This document shows, in pieces, positions 43,082 through 52,341 of a DNA stretch of 64,000 nucleotides. Below the pieces are notes generated by a model, which was not told where the DNA came from, searched no databases, and saw nothing but the letters and a program-made list of their open reading frames with translations. Position 1 is the stretch's first letter; the number at the start of each line of letters is the position of its first letter. Source of the DNA: MPNP01 sp026709725 (GTDB lineage Bacteria; Pseudomonadota; Alphaproteobacteria; Rhodobacterales; Rhodobacteraceae); NCBI GenBank assembly GCA_965200805.1, contig OZ241384.1, positions 372,001 through 436,000 on the forward strand, given 5' to 3'. A program made the position numbers and the translations under genes.

Positions 43082-44069
43082 GCAGCAATGGCCGTCTCTG
43101 GATCAAAAACATGTAGGTGGATGCTCCCGCCCGGCCTCCGCAAGCATAGGCCGAAAGCCGTGCATATGGACATGGACATCGGGAAGACCCAGGCCCCTTG
43201 AAGGATGACATCCGGAACGCCGATCATGCTGCGGAGTGGGGGTGCCGCCCAGGGCCATTTGACCAAAACGAGAACGAATTTCGATATCCACCTTGGGGAT
43301 GCGATGAAGGAGAACCTTCTGGGTCTGTTGGCAAGCGACCCGTCCGCATGGTGCGAACAGGCCCCATTGCGACTGTTTCACATCAGAGTGGCGCAGGAAG
43401 CACCGGGGAAACATACCGATCCGGGATGACCCTGATGGACCTGTTTCGCCGCTTCCCGAATGCAACCCGTCCCGGACCCGCGCCATCACCAGATCCCTCC
43501 TGCGGTGCGATGGCAACGGGCGGATTGGTGTCCTGCCCGCCATTATCGCCCGCGACCTCGCTGAACCACTCATGGGGTGCAGGATCGCGCCACTGGAGTG
43601 GAGCATATCATGCCCCTCCACAAAAGGCGGCACCGATGCCCCGGGTACCGCCGTCTGGCCAGCTGACGGCATTGCCATCCTGAATGTGGAACTGCCAGCC
43701 CCCGATCGTGCGTGATCGGTCAAAATCACATTGAGCCCCAATCAGCGATCTGGCGAAAAATCGGCCCCATTTGCCGATTTTTTCGCCGTGACACCGATCC
43801 GTTTCCTGATGAGGGGAGCGATCCCCCGGTGCAGCGGTTTGCCGGATACAATCATGCGACTGAAAAACCGGCGCACCATGATGAGCTGAATCACATCGAG
43901 TCGTTCTCATTGAAAAGGGGATTATATCGATTGGTTGACAGAATCTAAATTAGTTCAAAAGAATCAATTTTTTACATTGAATCTTGCCAAACACTCTATC
44001 GATCCATCAAGTAACTGAATATCATTGGGTATTATGAGTAATGTCAACTCATGTGTATAATCCCCATTG
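43082..44069. other. Gene-poor region between pseudogene and groEL
   Basis: No supported gene. It contains repeat module A copy 5. The stretch 43920-44060 is markedly AT-rich. A frame around 43305-43430 (MKENLLGLLASDPSAWCEQA) has protein-like composition but no recognised family. Confidence 0.4.
43686..43802 (+). repeat. Dispersed repeat module A, copy 5 (diverged)
   Basis: Reads CCCCGATCGTGCGTGATCGG, then CCCCAATCAGCGATCTGGCG and CGTGACACCGATCC. The 5' end has diverged; the AATCAGCGATC core is clear. Confidence 0.65.
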
Positions 44070-44091
44070 AAAAGGGGGCGAAATCGCCCCC
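44070..44091 (-). terminator. Factor-independent terminator of groESL
   Basis: On the minus strand GGGGGCG-ATTT-CGCCCCC (44091 to 44074) is followed by TTTT (44073-44070), 28 bases after the groEL stop codon. Confidence 0.8.
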
Positions 44092-44119
44092 CTCTCGATA
44101 ACCTGGCTGTCGGGCACGA

Positions 44120-45769
44120 TTACATCATACCGCCCATACCGCCCATACCGCCCATGTCCGGAGGCATTGCCGCGCCCGCATTCTTGGGTTCGGGTTTCTC
44201 GGCGATCATCGCTTCCGTCGTGATCAGGAGGCCTGCGATTGAGGCCGCGTCCTCAAGAGCGGTGCGCACAACCTTGGCCGGATCAATGATCCCTTCCTTG
44301 ATCATGTCGACATACTCCTCGGTCTGCGCATTGAAGCCAAAGTTCGGATCATCCGACTCAAGCACCTTGCCAGCCACGATCGACGCATCAACGCCGGAGT
44401 TTTCAGCAATCTGACGCAACGGTGCCTCCAGGGCCTTGCGGACGATCTGGATGCCCGTGTTCTGGTCGGAATTCTCACCGGTCAGGCCATCAAGCTTCTT
44501 GGCTGAGGAGATGAGAGCGACGCCGCCACCGGCAACGACACCCTCCTGAACGGCAGCACGCGTGGAGTTGAGCGCATCATCGACACGATCTTTTCGCTCC
44601 TTGACTTCCACCTCTGTGGAGCCGCCAACCCGGATGACAGCAACACCGCCGGCAAGTTTTGCCAGACGCTCCTGCAGCTTCTCGCGGTCATAGTCAGACG
44701 TTGTTTCCTCGATCTGCTGACGGATCTGGGTCACGCGCGCCTCGATTTCGGCCTTCTCGCCGCCACCGTCGACGATTGTCGTTTCGTCCTTGGTGATGGA
44801 GATTTTCTTGGCCTGACCAAGCATGTCCACGGTCACGCTCTCCAGCTTCATGCCAAGATCCTCGGAGATCACCTGACCACCGGTCAGAATGGCAATGTCC
44901 TGAAGCATGGCTTTCCGCCGGTCACCAAAACCCGGAGCCTTGACAGAAGCGACTTTCAAACCACCGCGCAGCTTGTTGACCACGAGGGTTGCAAGCGCCT
45001 CGCCCTCGACATCCTCGGCAATGACAAGCAGTGGTTTGGACGACTGGATCACCGATTCAAGAAGCGGAATCATCGGCTGCAGTGAAGAGAGTTTCTTCTC
45101 ATGCAGAAGAATATACGCATCTTCCAGCTCGCATGTCATCTTGTCGCTGTTGGTCACGAAGTATGGTGACAGGTAGCCGCGATCAAACTGCATTCCCTCA
45201 ACGACATCCGTCTCCGTCTCAAGACCCTTGTTCTCTTCAACGGTGATGACGCCCTCGTTGCCGACCTTCTGCATGGCATCGGCAATTTGCTGACCGATTT
45301 CGGATTCTCCGTTGGCCGAAATCGTGCCGACCTGAGCCACTTCCGCACTGTCACTGACAGATTTGGCACCACTCTTGATGTCTTCAATGGCACGACTGAC
45401 AGCAATGTCGACACCACGCTTGAGGTCCATGGGATTCATGCCCGCTGCAACCGACTTCAGACCTTCCTTGACAATGGCCTGGGCCAGAACAGTCGCGGTT
45501 GTGGTGCCGTCTCCGGCTTCATCATTGGTCCGGGATGCGACCTCACGGACCATCTGGGCACCCATGTTTTCGAACTTGTCTTCCAGTTCGATTTCCTTGG
45601 CAACGGTGACACCGTCCTTGGTAATCCGCGGGGCACCGAAGGATTTGTCGAGCACGACATTCCGTCCCTTGGGTCCCAGCGTCACCCGAACCGCATTGGC
45701 CAGGGTGTTGATCCCTGTCAGCATGCGATTGCGGGCGTCTGTATCGAATTTAACGTCCTTGGCTGGCAT
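44120..45769 (-). CDS. groEL: Chaperonin GroEL
   Basis: A 549-residue 60-kDa chaperonin. It begins MPAKDVKFDTDARNRML; VRVTLGPKGRNVVLDKSFGA, DGTTTATVLAQ and the C-terminal Gly-Met tail (GGMGGMGGMM) are typical. Lies 37 bases after groES under the same CIRCE element. The catalytic Asp of DGTTT and the apical domain are intact. Confidence 0.98.
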   Translation of the reverse strand: MPAKDVKFDTDARNRMLTGINTLANAVRVTLGPKGRNVVLDKSFGAPRITKDGVTVAKEIELEDKFENMGAQMVREVASRTNDEAGDGTTTATVLAQAIVKEGLKSVAAGMNPMDLKRGVDIAVSRAIEDIKSGAKSVSDSAEVAQVGTISANGESEIGQQIADAMQKVGNEGVITVEENKGLETETDVVEGMQFDRGYLSPYFVTNSDKMTCELEDAYILLHEKKLSSLQPMIPLLESVIQSSKPLLVIAEDVEGEALATLVVNKLRGGLKVASVKAPGFGDRRKAMLQDIAILTGGQVISEDLGMKLESVTVDMLGQAKKISITKDETTIVDGGGEKAEIEARVTQIRQQIEETTSDYDREKLQERLAKLAGGVAVIRVGGSTEVEVKERKDRVDDALNSTRAAVQEGVVAGGGVALISSAKKLDGLTGENSDQNTGIQIVRKALEAPLRQIAENSGVDASIVAGKVLESDDPNFGFNAQTEEYVDMIKEGIIDPAKVVRTALEDAASIAGLLITTEAMIAEKPEPKNAGAAMPPDMGGMGGMGGMM

Positions 45770-45806
45770 TAAATGCTACTCCTCTTTGATATCTGCGTGG
45801 TCAAAA

Positions 45807-46094
45807 TCACTTGATGATTCCGAGCACATCACTTTCCTTCATGATCAACAGCTCTTCACCGTCAATCGTGACTTCGGTTCCGGACCATTTGCCGAAGAGA
45901 ATCCTGTCACCGCTCTTGACACCCATCGGAATGAGTTCACCCGAATCCTTGCGGGCACCTTCACCGCAGGCAATGATCTCGCCCTCAGCCGGTTTTTCCT
46001 TGGCTGAATCGGGAATAATCAGTCCGCCCTTGGTTTTGTCATCACCTTCAATGCGACGAACCAAAACGCGATCATGCAATGGTTGAAATTCCAT
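45807..46094 (-). CDS. groES: Co-chaperonin GroES
   Basis: A 95-residue protein starting MEFQPLHDRVLVRRIEGD; the mobile loop KTKGGLIIPDSAKEKP is intact. ATG at 46094 has GGAG seven bases upstream; other upstream ATGs (46100, 46145) are less suitable. First gene of the groESL operon. Confidence 0.97.
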   Translation of the reverse strand: MEFQPLHDRVLVRRIEGDDKTKGGLIIPDSAKEKPAEGEIIACGEGARKDSGELIPMGVKSGDRILFGKWSGTEVTIDGEELLIMKESDVLGIIK

Positions 46095-46138
46095 GCGCAT
46101 ACTCCATTCTGTACTGTACAGCGGCATCATCTTTCCTG

Positions 46139-46165
46139 TTAGCACTCGCCGCCTTTGAGTGCTAA
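46139..46165 (-). promoter_or_regulatory. CIRCE operator (HrcA site) of groESL
   Basis: TTAGCACTC (46139-46147), nine spacer bases, GAGTGCTAA (46157-46165): an exact consensus CIRCE element, about 45 bases upstream of groES. HrcA should repress the operon; hrcA itself is not in the window. Confidence 0.97.
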
Positions 46166-46286
46166 CAGCCCCCTAGGTAGGCGTCTCCATGCGCTCTTTC
46201 AAGTCGCATTCCGAAAAAAGTCGCTTACAGGGCGAACAGTGGCACCAGGCCCATCCGAGGAGAAGGCAGATGCGAAGGAGACAGAC

Positions 46287-47204
46287 ATGATCAAGATATT
46301 CGGCCACAAATCACCCGATACCGATTCCACCGGCTCGGCGCTGATCTGGGCATGGTACCAGAACGAACGGTGTGGGACAGAAGCCACGGCCTATGTCCTC
46401 GGTCAGCCAAACAAGGAAGCTCTCTTTGTTCTTGAGCGCTGGGGCTTCAGGACCCCACCAATCCTTGATGATGTCGAGGATGGTGATTCAGTGATCATTG
46501 TTGACACCAATAATCCCAATGAGTTGCCAGCCAACATTGCCAACGCCTCCATTGTCGAGATCATTGATCACCATTTTCTGACCGGCGGACTGGCGACCCG
46601 GGTCCCTATTGCTGCAACACTGCGCCCGCTTGCCTGCACCGCCACAATCATGCATGATCTCATGGCAGCGAGACAGACGGACATTCCGGCCGATATCAAG
46701 GGGCTGATGCTCAGCTGCATCCTGTCCGACACCATGGCGTTCCGGTCACCGACAACAACCGGTCATGACCGTCACGTTGCCGAAACACTTGCATCTGACC
46801 TCGCTCTTGACATCGGCACCTATGCCGATGCGATGTTTGCCGCCAAATCGGATCTCTCCGATTGCAGTGATGCCGAACTTCTTGAACTCGACTCCAAGCT
46901 CTTCACGATTGATGGTCTGAAACTGCGGATTTCGGTGCTCGAGACCACCAAACCGGAGCAATTGCTGAGCCGGAAGGACGGGATCCTCGCTGCCATCACT
47001 CAAAGGACGGCAGGGGGCGACTGTGATCAGATCCTCCTCTTCATTGTTGACATCCTGAATGAAGCCTCGACCCTGCTCCTGCCAAATGATGTGGTCCGCA
47101 ACATCGCCCGGCAGAGTTTTGACATCCACTCGGATGCCGACGAGGTCTCCCTGCCGGGCATCATCAGCCGCAAAAAACAGATCATCCCACGAATCAGGGT
47201 GTGA
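46287..47204 (+). CDS. ppaC: Manganese-dependent inorganic pyrophosphatase (family II)
   Basis: A 305-residue DHH phosphoesterase hydrolysing pyrophosphate. Family motifs: IFGHKSPDTDSTGSAL, IVDTNN, EIIDHHF and, near the C-terminus, ISRKKQIIPRI. ATG at 46287 has AAGGAG eight bases upstream; the frame begins 132 bases earlier over the CIRCE element, so the shorter start is right. Divergent from groES. Confidence 0.94.
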   Translation: MIKIFGHKSPDTDSTGSALIWAWYQNERCGTEATAYVLGQPNKEALFVLERWGFRTPPILDDVEDGDSVIIVDTNNPNELPANIANASIVEIIDHHFLTGGLATRVPIAATLRPLACTATIMHDLMAARQTDIPADIKGLMLSCILSDTMAFRSPTTTGHDRHVAETLASDLALDIGTYADAMFAAKSDLSDCSDAELLELDSKLFTIDGLKLRISVLETTKPEQLLSRKDGILAAITQRTAGGDCDQILLFIVDILNEASTLLLPNDVVRNIARQSFDIHSDADEVSLPGIISRKKQIIPRIRV

Positions 47205-47255
47205 CCTCGTTCGTCAGCCGACATCATTCCCGTTTCGATCCGATCAATTGTCCTG

Positions 47256-48137
47256 ATGACCACACTGATTCAGTCATTCCGTACACTTGCACCATCCTAC
47301 AGGGCACTTTTCTTCGACATATGGGGCTGTCTGCACAATGGCGTCACCCCGTATCATGACGCCGTCGGGGCTTTGCAGGAATTTGTCAGTGCAGGCGGTT
47401 ATGTTGTTCTTCTGACCAATTCGCCGCGACCGAACACCGAGACCGCCAGACAGATTGACGCGATCGGTGTTGATCCCAACTGCTGGCACCTCATTGTCAC
47501 ATCCGGCGATGCTGCGTGTGCATCTCTCTTTGCCGGCGAGGTCGGCACGAGAATCCATCACATTGGCAAGCCCGAGGAGGATGTGTTCTTTGACCCCGCC
47601 CTCGCCGGGATTCCTGACGCCAAACTGATTGAGCGGGTCCTGTTTGATGATGCCGATGGGATCGTCTGCACCGGACCCTTTCCAGGAAAAGCACACACCA
47701 TTGATCCCTACAAAAACATGCTGAAAGCGGCACGGAAACGAAACCTTCCCATGCTTTGCGCAAACCCCGATCAGTATGTCGACCGGGGCGGCATTCGTGA
47801 AATCTGTGCCGGCCTCATCGCCAGCCACTATGCTGAACTCGGGGGCACCGTACGGCTTTACGGTAAACCCGGACATCATATCTATACTCTTGCCCGGCAG
47901 CGCCTGCGCACGATAGCGCCCGCCATTCGCAGGGACGAAATCCTTTGCATCGGTGATGGAATTGCGACTGACATCTCCGGAGCACGGTCAGCCGGATTCG
48001 CCAGCCTGTTTGTTTCAGGCGGCCTTGCGGCAGTGGAGACCGGAACACGCACAGACCCGGATCCCGAGTTGCTTCGGTTGTTTCTGGCGAAGAACAATAT
48101 AGATCCCGATTATACGATTGGTACGTTTCGGAATTGA
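47256..48137 (+). CDS. HAD-superfamily hydrolase, TIGR01459 type
   Basis: A 293-residue NagD-like HAD phosphatase. Motif I FDIWGCLHNG lacks the usual DxD second Asp (D-I-W), a trait of the TIGR01459 group; motif II is LLTNSPR; motif IV is CIGDGIATDISGA. Function is unclear. It sits directly before ribF, a common alphaproteobacterial pair, and may dephosphorylate a flavin or related metabolite (inference). Confidence 0.88.
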   Translation: MTTLIQSFRTLAPSYRALFFDIWGCLHNGVTPYHDAVGALQEFVSAGGYVVLLTNSPRPNTETARQIDAIGVDPNCWHLIVTSGDAACASLFAGEVGTRIHHIGKPEEDVFFDPALAGIPDAKLIERVLFDDADGIVCTGPFPGKAHTIDPYKNMLKAARKRNLPMLCANPDQYVDRGGIREICAGLIASHYAELGGTVRLYGKPGHHIYTLARQRLRTIAPAIRRDEILCIGDGIATDISGARSAGFASLFVSGGLAAVETGTRTDPDPELLRLFLAKNNIDPDYTIGTFRN

Positions 48138-48147
48138 GTTATACCTG

Positions 48148-49089
48148 ATGGAGACTTTCCGTTCCTACAGCAATGTTCCGCACGCAGCGCGCGGGTCCAC
48201 TTCCCTCATCGGGAACTTTGATGGCATCCATCGTGGACACCAATCGGTCATTGACACAGCCAGAGCCATCGCAGAGGAGAACGGAACCCCTCTCGGAGTC
48301 ATCACCTTTGAACCGCATCCCCGGCATTTTTTCGATCCGGATGGGGATTCCTTTCGACTGATGAATCCTGCAGCCCGCGCCATGAAACTGACCGCTCTCG
48401 GGGTCGATATCCTCTTTGAGCTGCCCTTTGATCGCGCTCTTGCCACGATGACCGCCAAAGCCTTCACCGCTGATGTTCTCTCGCATGGCCTCGGTCTCCA
48501 TCATGCAGTCGTTGGCAAGGATTTTCGCTACGGTGTCCGGCGCGCCGGGACGGTGCAAGACCTGGTCATGGATTGTCGTGCAGCGAACATTGACGTCACG
48601 ATTGCTCCGGAATTCAGGGATGCGGGCGAAAAGATATCATCAACGGCGATCCGGACTGCATTGCTCAACGGCGAAATCGAGACCGCCTCACGGCTGCTTG
48701 GCGGCAATCATACAATCGTCGGTCCCGTTGTTGATGGCGAAAAACGTGGCCGGACCCTCGGTTTCCCCACCGCAAATCTGACGCTTGACGGTCTCCTGCA
48801 ACCGAAGCCCGGAGTCTATGCCAGCCGTGTCATGCTCCGGAATCGGGCCGACCGGCATGTCCGGCCCGGTGTTGCCTCAATCGGCAAAAAACCGACATTC
48901 GGGACTCATGCACCGTGCCTTGAAGTCCACATCTTCGACTTTGACGAAGATATCTACGGACAGGTTCTGGCAGTTGAACTCGTCGCGTTCCTGCGTCCGG
49001 AAATCACGTTTGCAGATGCCGATGAACTCGTCAGCCATATGCACACCGATGCCGATGAGGCCCGGGAGCTTCTGACAGGACAGGACTGA
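48148..49089 (+). CDS. ribF: Bifunctional riboflavin kinase / FAD synthetase
   Basis: A 313-residue enzyme. The N-terminal nucleotidyltransferase domain has IGNFDGIHRGHQSVI and GKDFRYGVRRAGT; the C-terminal kinase domain has GPVVDGEKRGRTLGFPTANL and GVASIGKKPTFG. It makes FMN and FAD from riboflavin. ATG at 48148 is chosen; the frame upstream overlaps the HAD gene end. Confidence 0.95.
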   Translation: METFRSYSNVPHAARGSTSLIGNFDGIHRGHQSVIDTARAIAEENGTPLGVITFEPHPRHFFDPDGDSFRLMNPAARAMKLTALGVDILFELPFDRALATMTAKAFTADVLSHGLGLHHAVVGKDFRYGVRRAGTVQDLVMDCRAANIDVTIAPEFRDAGEKISSTAIRTALLNGEIETASRLLGGNHTIVGPVVDGEKRGRTLGFPTANLTLDGLLQPKPGVYASRVMLRNRADRHVRPGVASIGKKPTFGTHAPCLEVHIFDFDEDIYGQVLAVELVAFLRPEITFADADELVSHMHTDADEARELLTGQD

Positions 49090-49095
49090 CAGCCA

Positions 49096-49623
49096 ATGCG
49101 GAGGAGCACCGAACCAACGGCAGAAGACGGGTCTTTCGAGGTGGTCCGGGATGCCCGCGGTGACATTCGACCAAACCCGGATGTTCGACCAGGATTCTGG
49201 GAGACCCACACCCTTGAAGAGTTCACCCCCGCCGAGTGGGAGGCAACCTGCGATGGGTGCGGGCTTTGCTGCCTCTTCAAGATCAGCGACGAAGGTCGAT
49301 GTCATTATACCAATGTGGCATGCCGCCTCCTTGATCATCACAGTTGCCAGTGCATGCACTATGAGCATCGAAAAGACATCGTTACGGATTGCATCGTTTT
49401 TGATTTCGAGAGACTGACAGAGATCGAATCCTGGTTGCCCCGAACCTGCGCCTACAGGCGACTGTACAACGGTCAGCCCCTTGAGCCCTGGCATCACCTG
49501 CTCTCCGATACCCGCGAGAGCGTCCATGATGCCGGGATTTCAATCCGGGGAAAATGCCTCCCTGAATGGGAAGCGGATATCGACAGACTTGAACACCACA
49601 TCATCGAATTGCCGGAACCGTGA
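49096..49623 (+). CDS. YcgN-family cysteine cluster protein
   Basis: A 175-residue cysteine-rich protein: CDGCGLCCLFKI (about 52-63), then CHYTNVACRLLD and CQCMHYEHRKDIVTDC, matching the YcgN/YkgJ family, which may bind metal. N-terminal FWETHTLEEFTPAEWEATC is family-typical. It follows ribF by six bases, and its stop overlaps the GTG of the aldolase. Confidence 0.88.
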   Translation: MRRSTEPTAEDGSFEVVRDARGDIRPNPDVRPGFWETHTLEEFTPAEWEATCDGCGLCCLFKISDEGRCHYTNVACRLLDHHSCQCMHYEHRKDIVTDCIVFDFERLTEIESWLPRTCAYRRLYNGQPLEPWHHLLSDTRESVHDAGISIRGKCLPEWEADIDRLEHHIIELPEP

Positions 49624-50678
49624 ACTTTGCATCGGACAACACAAGTCCGGCAGCTCCCGGGATTGTTGATGCCCTCCTGGCTGCCAATACCGGATGCGTT
49701 CCATCCTATGGTGCCGAACATGCGATGGATGAGCTCACGGTCCTCATTCGTGATCTCTTTGAATCCCCGCAGGCGAATGTGTTCCTTGTCGGAACCGGTA
49801 CTGCTGCCAACGCCCTTGCGGTTGCATCCGTCTGCCCGCCCTGGGGGACTGTTTTTTGTCACCGCGAATCTCATGTCAACCAGGATGAGTGTGGTGCGCC
49901 GGAGTTTTTTACAGGCGGGAGCAAGCTGACTCTCGTTGACGGGGACCACGCCAGGATCGATTCCCGCCATCTCCAGCGTGCTCTGGAGGAAACCGGCTGC
50001 CTCGGTGTCCACAATGTTCAACCCGGTTCCCTGTCACTGACCAACGCCACAGAATTCGGAACCGTCTACATGCCCGACGAGATCAGTGCCCTCACCAGCC
50101 TTGCCCGTGATGCGGATATTCCGACACATCTTGATGGTGCACGGTTTGCCAATGCCCTCATCGCCACGGCCAGCACTCCGGCTGAACTCTCCTGGCGGGT
50201 CGGGATTGATATCCTGACCCTTGGCGGGACCAAAAACGGTCTTTTTGGTGCAGAAGCCGTCATCTTCTTTAATCCCTCCCACATCGCTGCATTTGAATTT
50301 CGCCGCAAGCGCGCCGGGCATCTCCATTCAAAACACCGCTATCTTTCAGCCCAGATGCTCGCCTATCTGCAGGATGATCTTTGGCTCAAACTCGCCCAGA
50401 GAGCCAACGCGGCTGCCAGCACCCTCGCGAATGGTCTGCGGGCAATCCCCTCCATCACTCTCATCCACCCCGCCCAGGCCAACATGATCTTCTTTTCCGC
50501 TCCACGATCACTGCACAGATTTCTTAGGGAAAGGGGTGCCGTCTATTACCTTCTGCCACCCGATCCTGATCCCGACGGAGCTGAAGAAGCCTGCCTGACC
50601 GGTCGTCTGGTTTGCAACTGGCAGACAGATTCCGATAGTATTGATTCATTCCTTGATCACTGCCGTGACTATCAATGA
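49620..50678 (+). CDS. Low-specificity L-threonine aldolase
   Basis: A 352-residue PLP enzyme that cleaves L-threonine or similar beta-hydroxy amino acids to glycine and an aldehyde. MNFASDNTSPAAPGIVDAL at the start, HLDGARFANAL and the PLP-Lys motif TLGGTKNGLFGAEA are present. GTG start overlaps the preceding TGA. Confidence 0.92.
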   Translation: MNFASDNTSPAAPGIVDALLAANTGCVPSYGAEHAMDELTVLIRDLFESPQANVFLVGTGTAANALAVASVCPPWGTVFCHRESHVNQDECGAPEFFTGGSKLTLVDGDHARIDSRHLQRALEETGCLGVHNVQPGSLSLTNATEFGTVYMPDEISALTSLARDADIPTHLDGARFANALIATASTPAELSWRVGIDILTLGGTKNGLFGAEAVIFFNPSHIAAFEFRRKRAGHLHSKHRYLSAQMLAYLQDDLWLKLAQRANAAASTLANGLRAIPSITLIHPAQANMIFFSAPRSLHRFLRERGAVYYLLPPDPDPDGAEEACLTGRLVCNWQTDSDSIDSFLDHCRDYQ

Positions 50679-50691
50679 GGGGGCAACACCC

Positions 50692-52020
50692 ATGACTCCG
50701 AAAATCACACCAACAGGTCTCGCCAAACGCCTTGCAGAAGCCGAAGAGAGCGAAACGCCCGTCTGTATCGGCCTTATTGGTTGCGGCGAAATGGGAACGG
50801 ACATCGTCACCCGCTCTCTGATGATGCCGGGCGTTCGTCTTGGTGCCATCGCCGACCATTCGCCGAAACGCTGTCTGGATGCGATCAGGCTTGCTGATAC
50901 AAATGCAGAGATCGGATCAATTGCCAACACCGCCGGTGCCATCGACACGAGTATTGAAAACGGCAGGATTGCTGTGACCGAGTCATCCGACCAGATCCTC
51001 GAAAGCGGGCGCATTGACGTTATCATTGATGCAACCGGAAGCCCCTCCGCCGGTGCCGAACTTGGCCTTGCCGCCATCAATCACAGCAAACATCTGGTCA
51101 TGATGAATGTCGAAGCTGATGTCACGATTGGTCGGTCTCTCAAGCAGGCCGCCGACAGGCAGGGTGTGATCTACTCGTTGGGTGCTGGCGATGAACCGTC
51201 ATCCTGCATGGAGCTGATCGAGTTTGTCGCGGCGATGGGTCACACCGTCGTGGCAGCAGGCAAGGGCAAGAACAATCCCCTGAACTTCAATGCCGTTCCT
51301 GCCGACTATGAAGAGGAAGCCCGCCAACGGAACATGAACGCCCGCGTGCTCGTTGAATTCGTCGACGGCTCCAAATCCATGGTGGAGATGGCTGCCATCG
51401 CCAATGCGACCGGCCTCACTCCCGATATTCCCGGCATGCACCGCCCTGCCATTGGTCCGGATGACCTTGCGACCACACTGATCCCGGAATCTGACGGCGG
51501 TGTCCTCAGTGGTTCCGGTCGGGTTGACTTCACAACCGGGGGCGGGCTTGCCCCGGGTGTCTTTGTCATTGTTGCAGCCCAGCACCCCCGTATCCTTGAG
51601 CGCATGCGTGACCTCAAGGTTGGCCCCGGACCGTATTTCAGCTTCATCAGACCCTACCACCTCACCTCGCTTGAAGTTCCCCTGACCTGTGCCCGTGTGG
51701 TCCTGACCGGCCAGGCCGACATGCAACCCCTTGATCACCCCGTCGCCGAAGTCTGTGCCATTGCCAAGAAATCCATCTCTGCCGGCGAAACGCTCGATCT
51801 CATTGGCGAGACCTGCTATCGGGGCTGGACCCTGACCCATACAGATGCCCGCCGGCAGAACGCCGTCCCCCTCGGCCTCCTCGCCCGGGCCACCGCCGCC
51901 CGCCCCATCACGGCCGGCAGCCTCATCACCTACGATGATGTCACCCTCCCCGACAATCCGCTTGTCCGCCTCCGTGCTGCGCAGGACAGTGCTGACAGCT
52001 CGCTTGCCTCGCCTTCATGA
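50692..52020 (+). CDS. NAD(P)-dependent oxidoreductase with C-terminal SAF domain
   Basis: A 442-residue protein with an N-terminal Rossmann domain (IGLIGCGEMGTDIVTR, about 29-44) and a central homoserine-dehydrogenase-like region. The C-terminal SAF-type domain is VCAIAKKSISAGETLDLIG to ITAGSLITYDDVTLPDNP. Related proteins act in unusual sugar-acid and polyol pathways; I cannot assign the substrate. ATG at 50692 has GAGGGGG upstream; the frame starts inside the aldolase gene. Confidence 0.8.
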   Translation: MTPKITPTGLAKRLAEAEESETPVCIGLIGCGEMGTDIVTRSLMMPGVRLGAIADHSPKRCLDAIRLADTNAEIGSIANTAGAIDTSIENGRIAVTESSDQILESGRIDVIIDATGSPSAGAELGLAAINHSKHLVMMNVEADVTIGRSLKQAADRQGVIYSLGAGDEPSSCMELIEFVAAMGHTVVAAGKGKNNPLNFNAVPADYEEEARQRNMNARVLVEFVDGSKSMVEMAAIANATGLTPDIPGMHRPAIGPDDLATTLIPESDGGVLSGSGRVDFTTGGGLAPGVFVIVAAQHPRILERMRDLKVGPGPYFSFIRPYHLTSLEVPLTCARVVLTGQADMQPLDHPVAEVCAIAKKSISAGETLDLIGETCYRGWTLTHTDARRQNAVPLGLLARATAARPITAGSLITYDDVTLPDNPLVRLRAAQDSADSSLASPS

Positions 52021-52161
52021 CCGAATCCTGCCTCGCGTCGGAGTTTCCACCGCAACGGGTTCCAGGACGAATCATCATGGAAGCAATCTGAACCACCCGC
52101 CATCAACCGCGCCGGGTCCCGCAATTCACATCCCCCATGATGCCTGACGATCACTGGAGTG

Positions 52162-52284
52162 CATCAAGACTGTTTGTTGACAGGAATATTGTGATTCCTG
52201 TTACCGAAGGCGTTTGATGATCATGGGCTGTCATCAAGATGATTTGTTGACAGGATTCTTACGAATGTTGTTGACATCTTGATT
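52162..52284 (+). promoter_or_regulatory. Candidate control region of the Fic gene
   Basis: Two near-identical segments, 52162-52186 and 52232-52256 (CATCAAGA..TTTGTTGACAGGA), lie 70 bases apart. An 8+8 inverted repeat ACAGGAAT/ATTCCTGT with six-base spacer is at 52180-52201. TTGTTG (52268-52273) with TATGAT 17 bases on is a candidate promoter. Together these suggest protein binding upstream of fic. Confidence 0.45.
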
Positions 52285-52341
52285 TTTTTGTATGATGCTC
52301 CATCGCCAAGAAGGCAGCCTGACAACTCAATAACGGTTAGA

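Noticed and set aside
43103..43741. A 212-codon minus-strand frame
   Set aside because: No recognisable domain and it crosses repeat copy 5.
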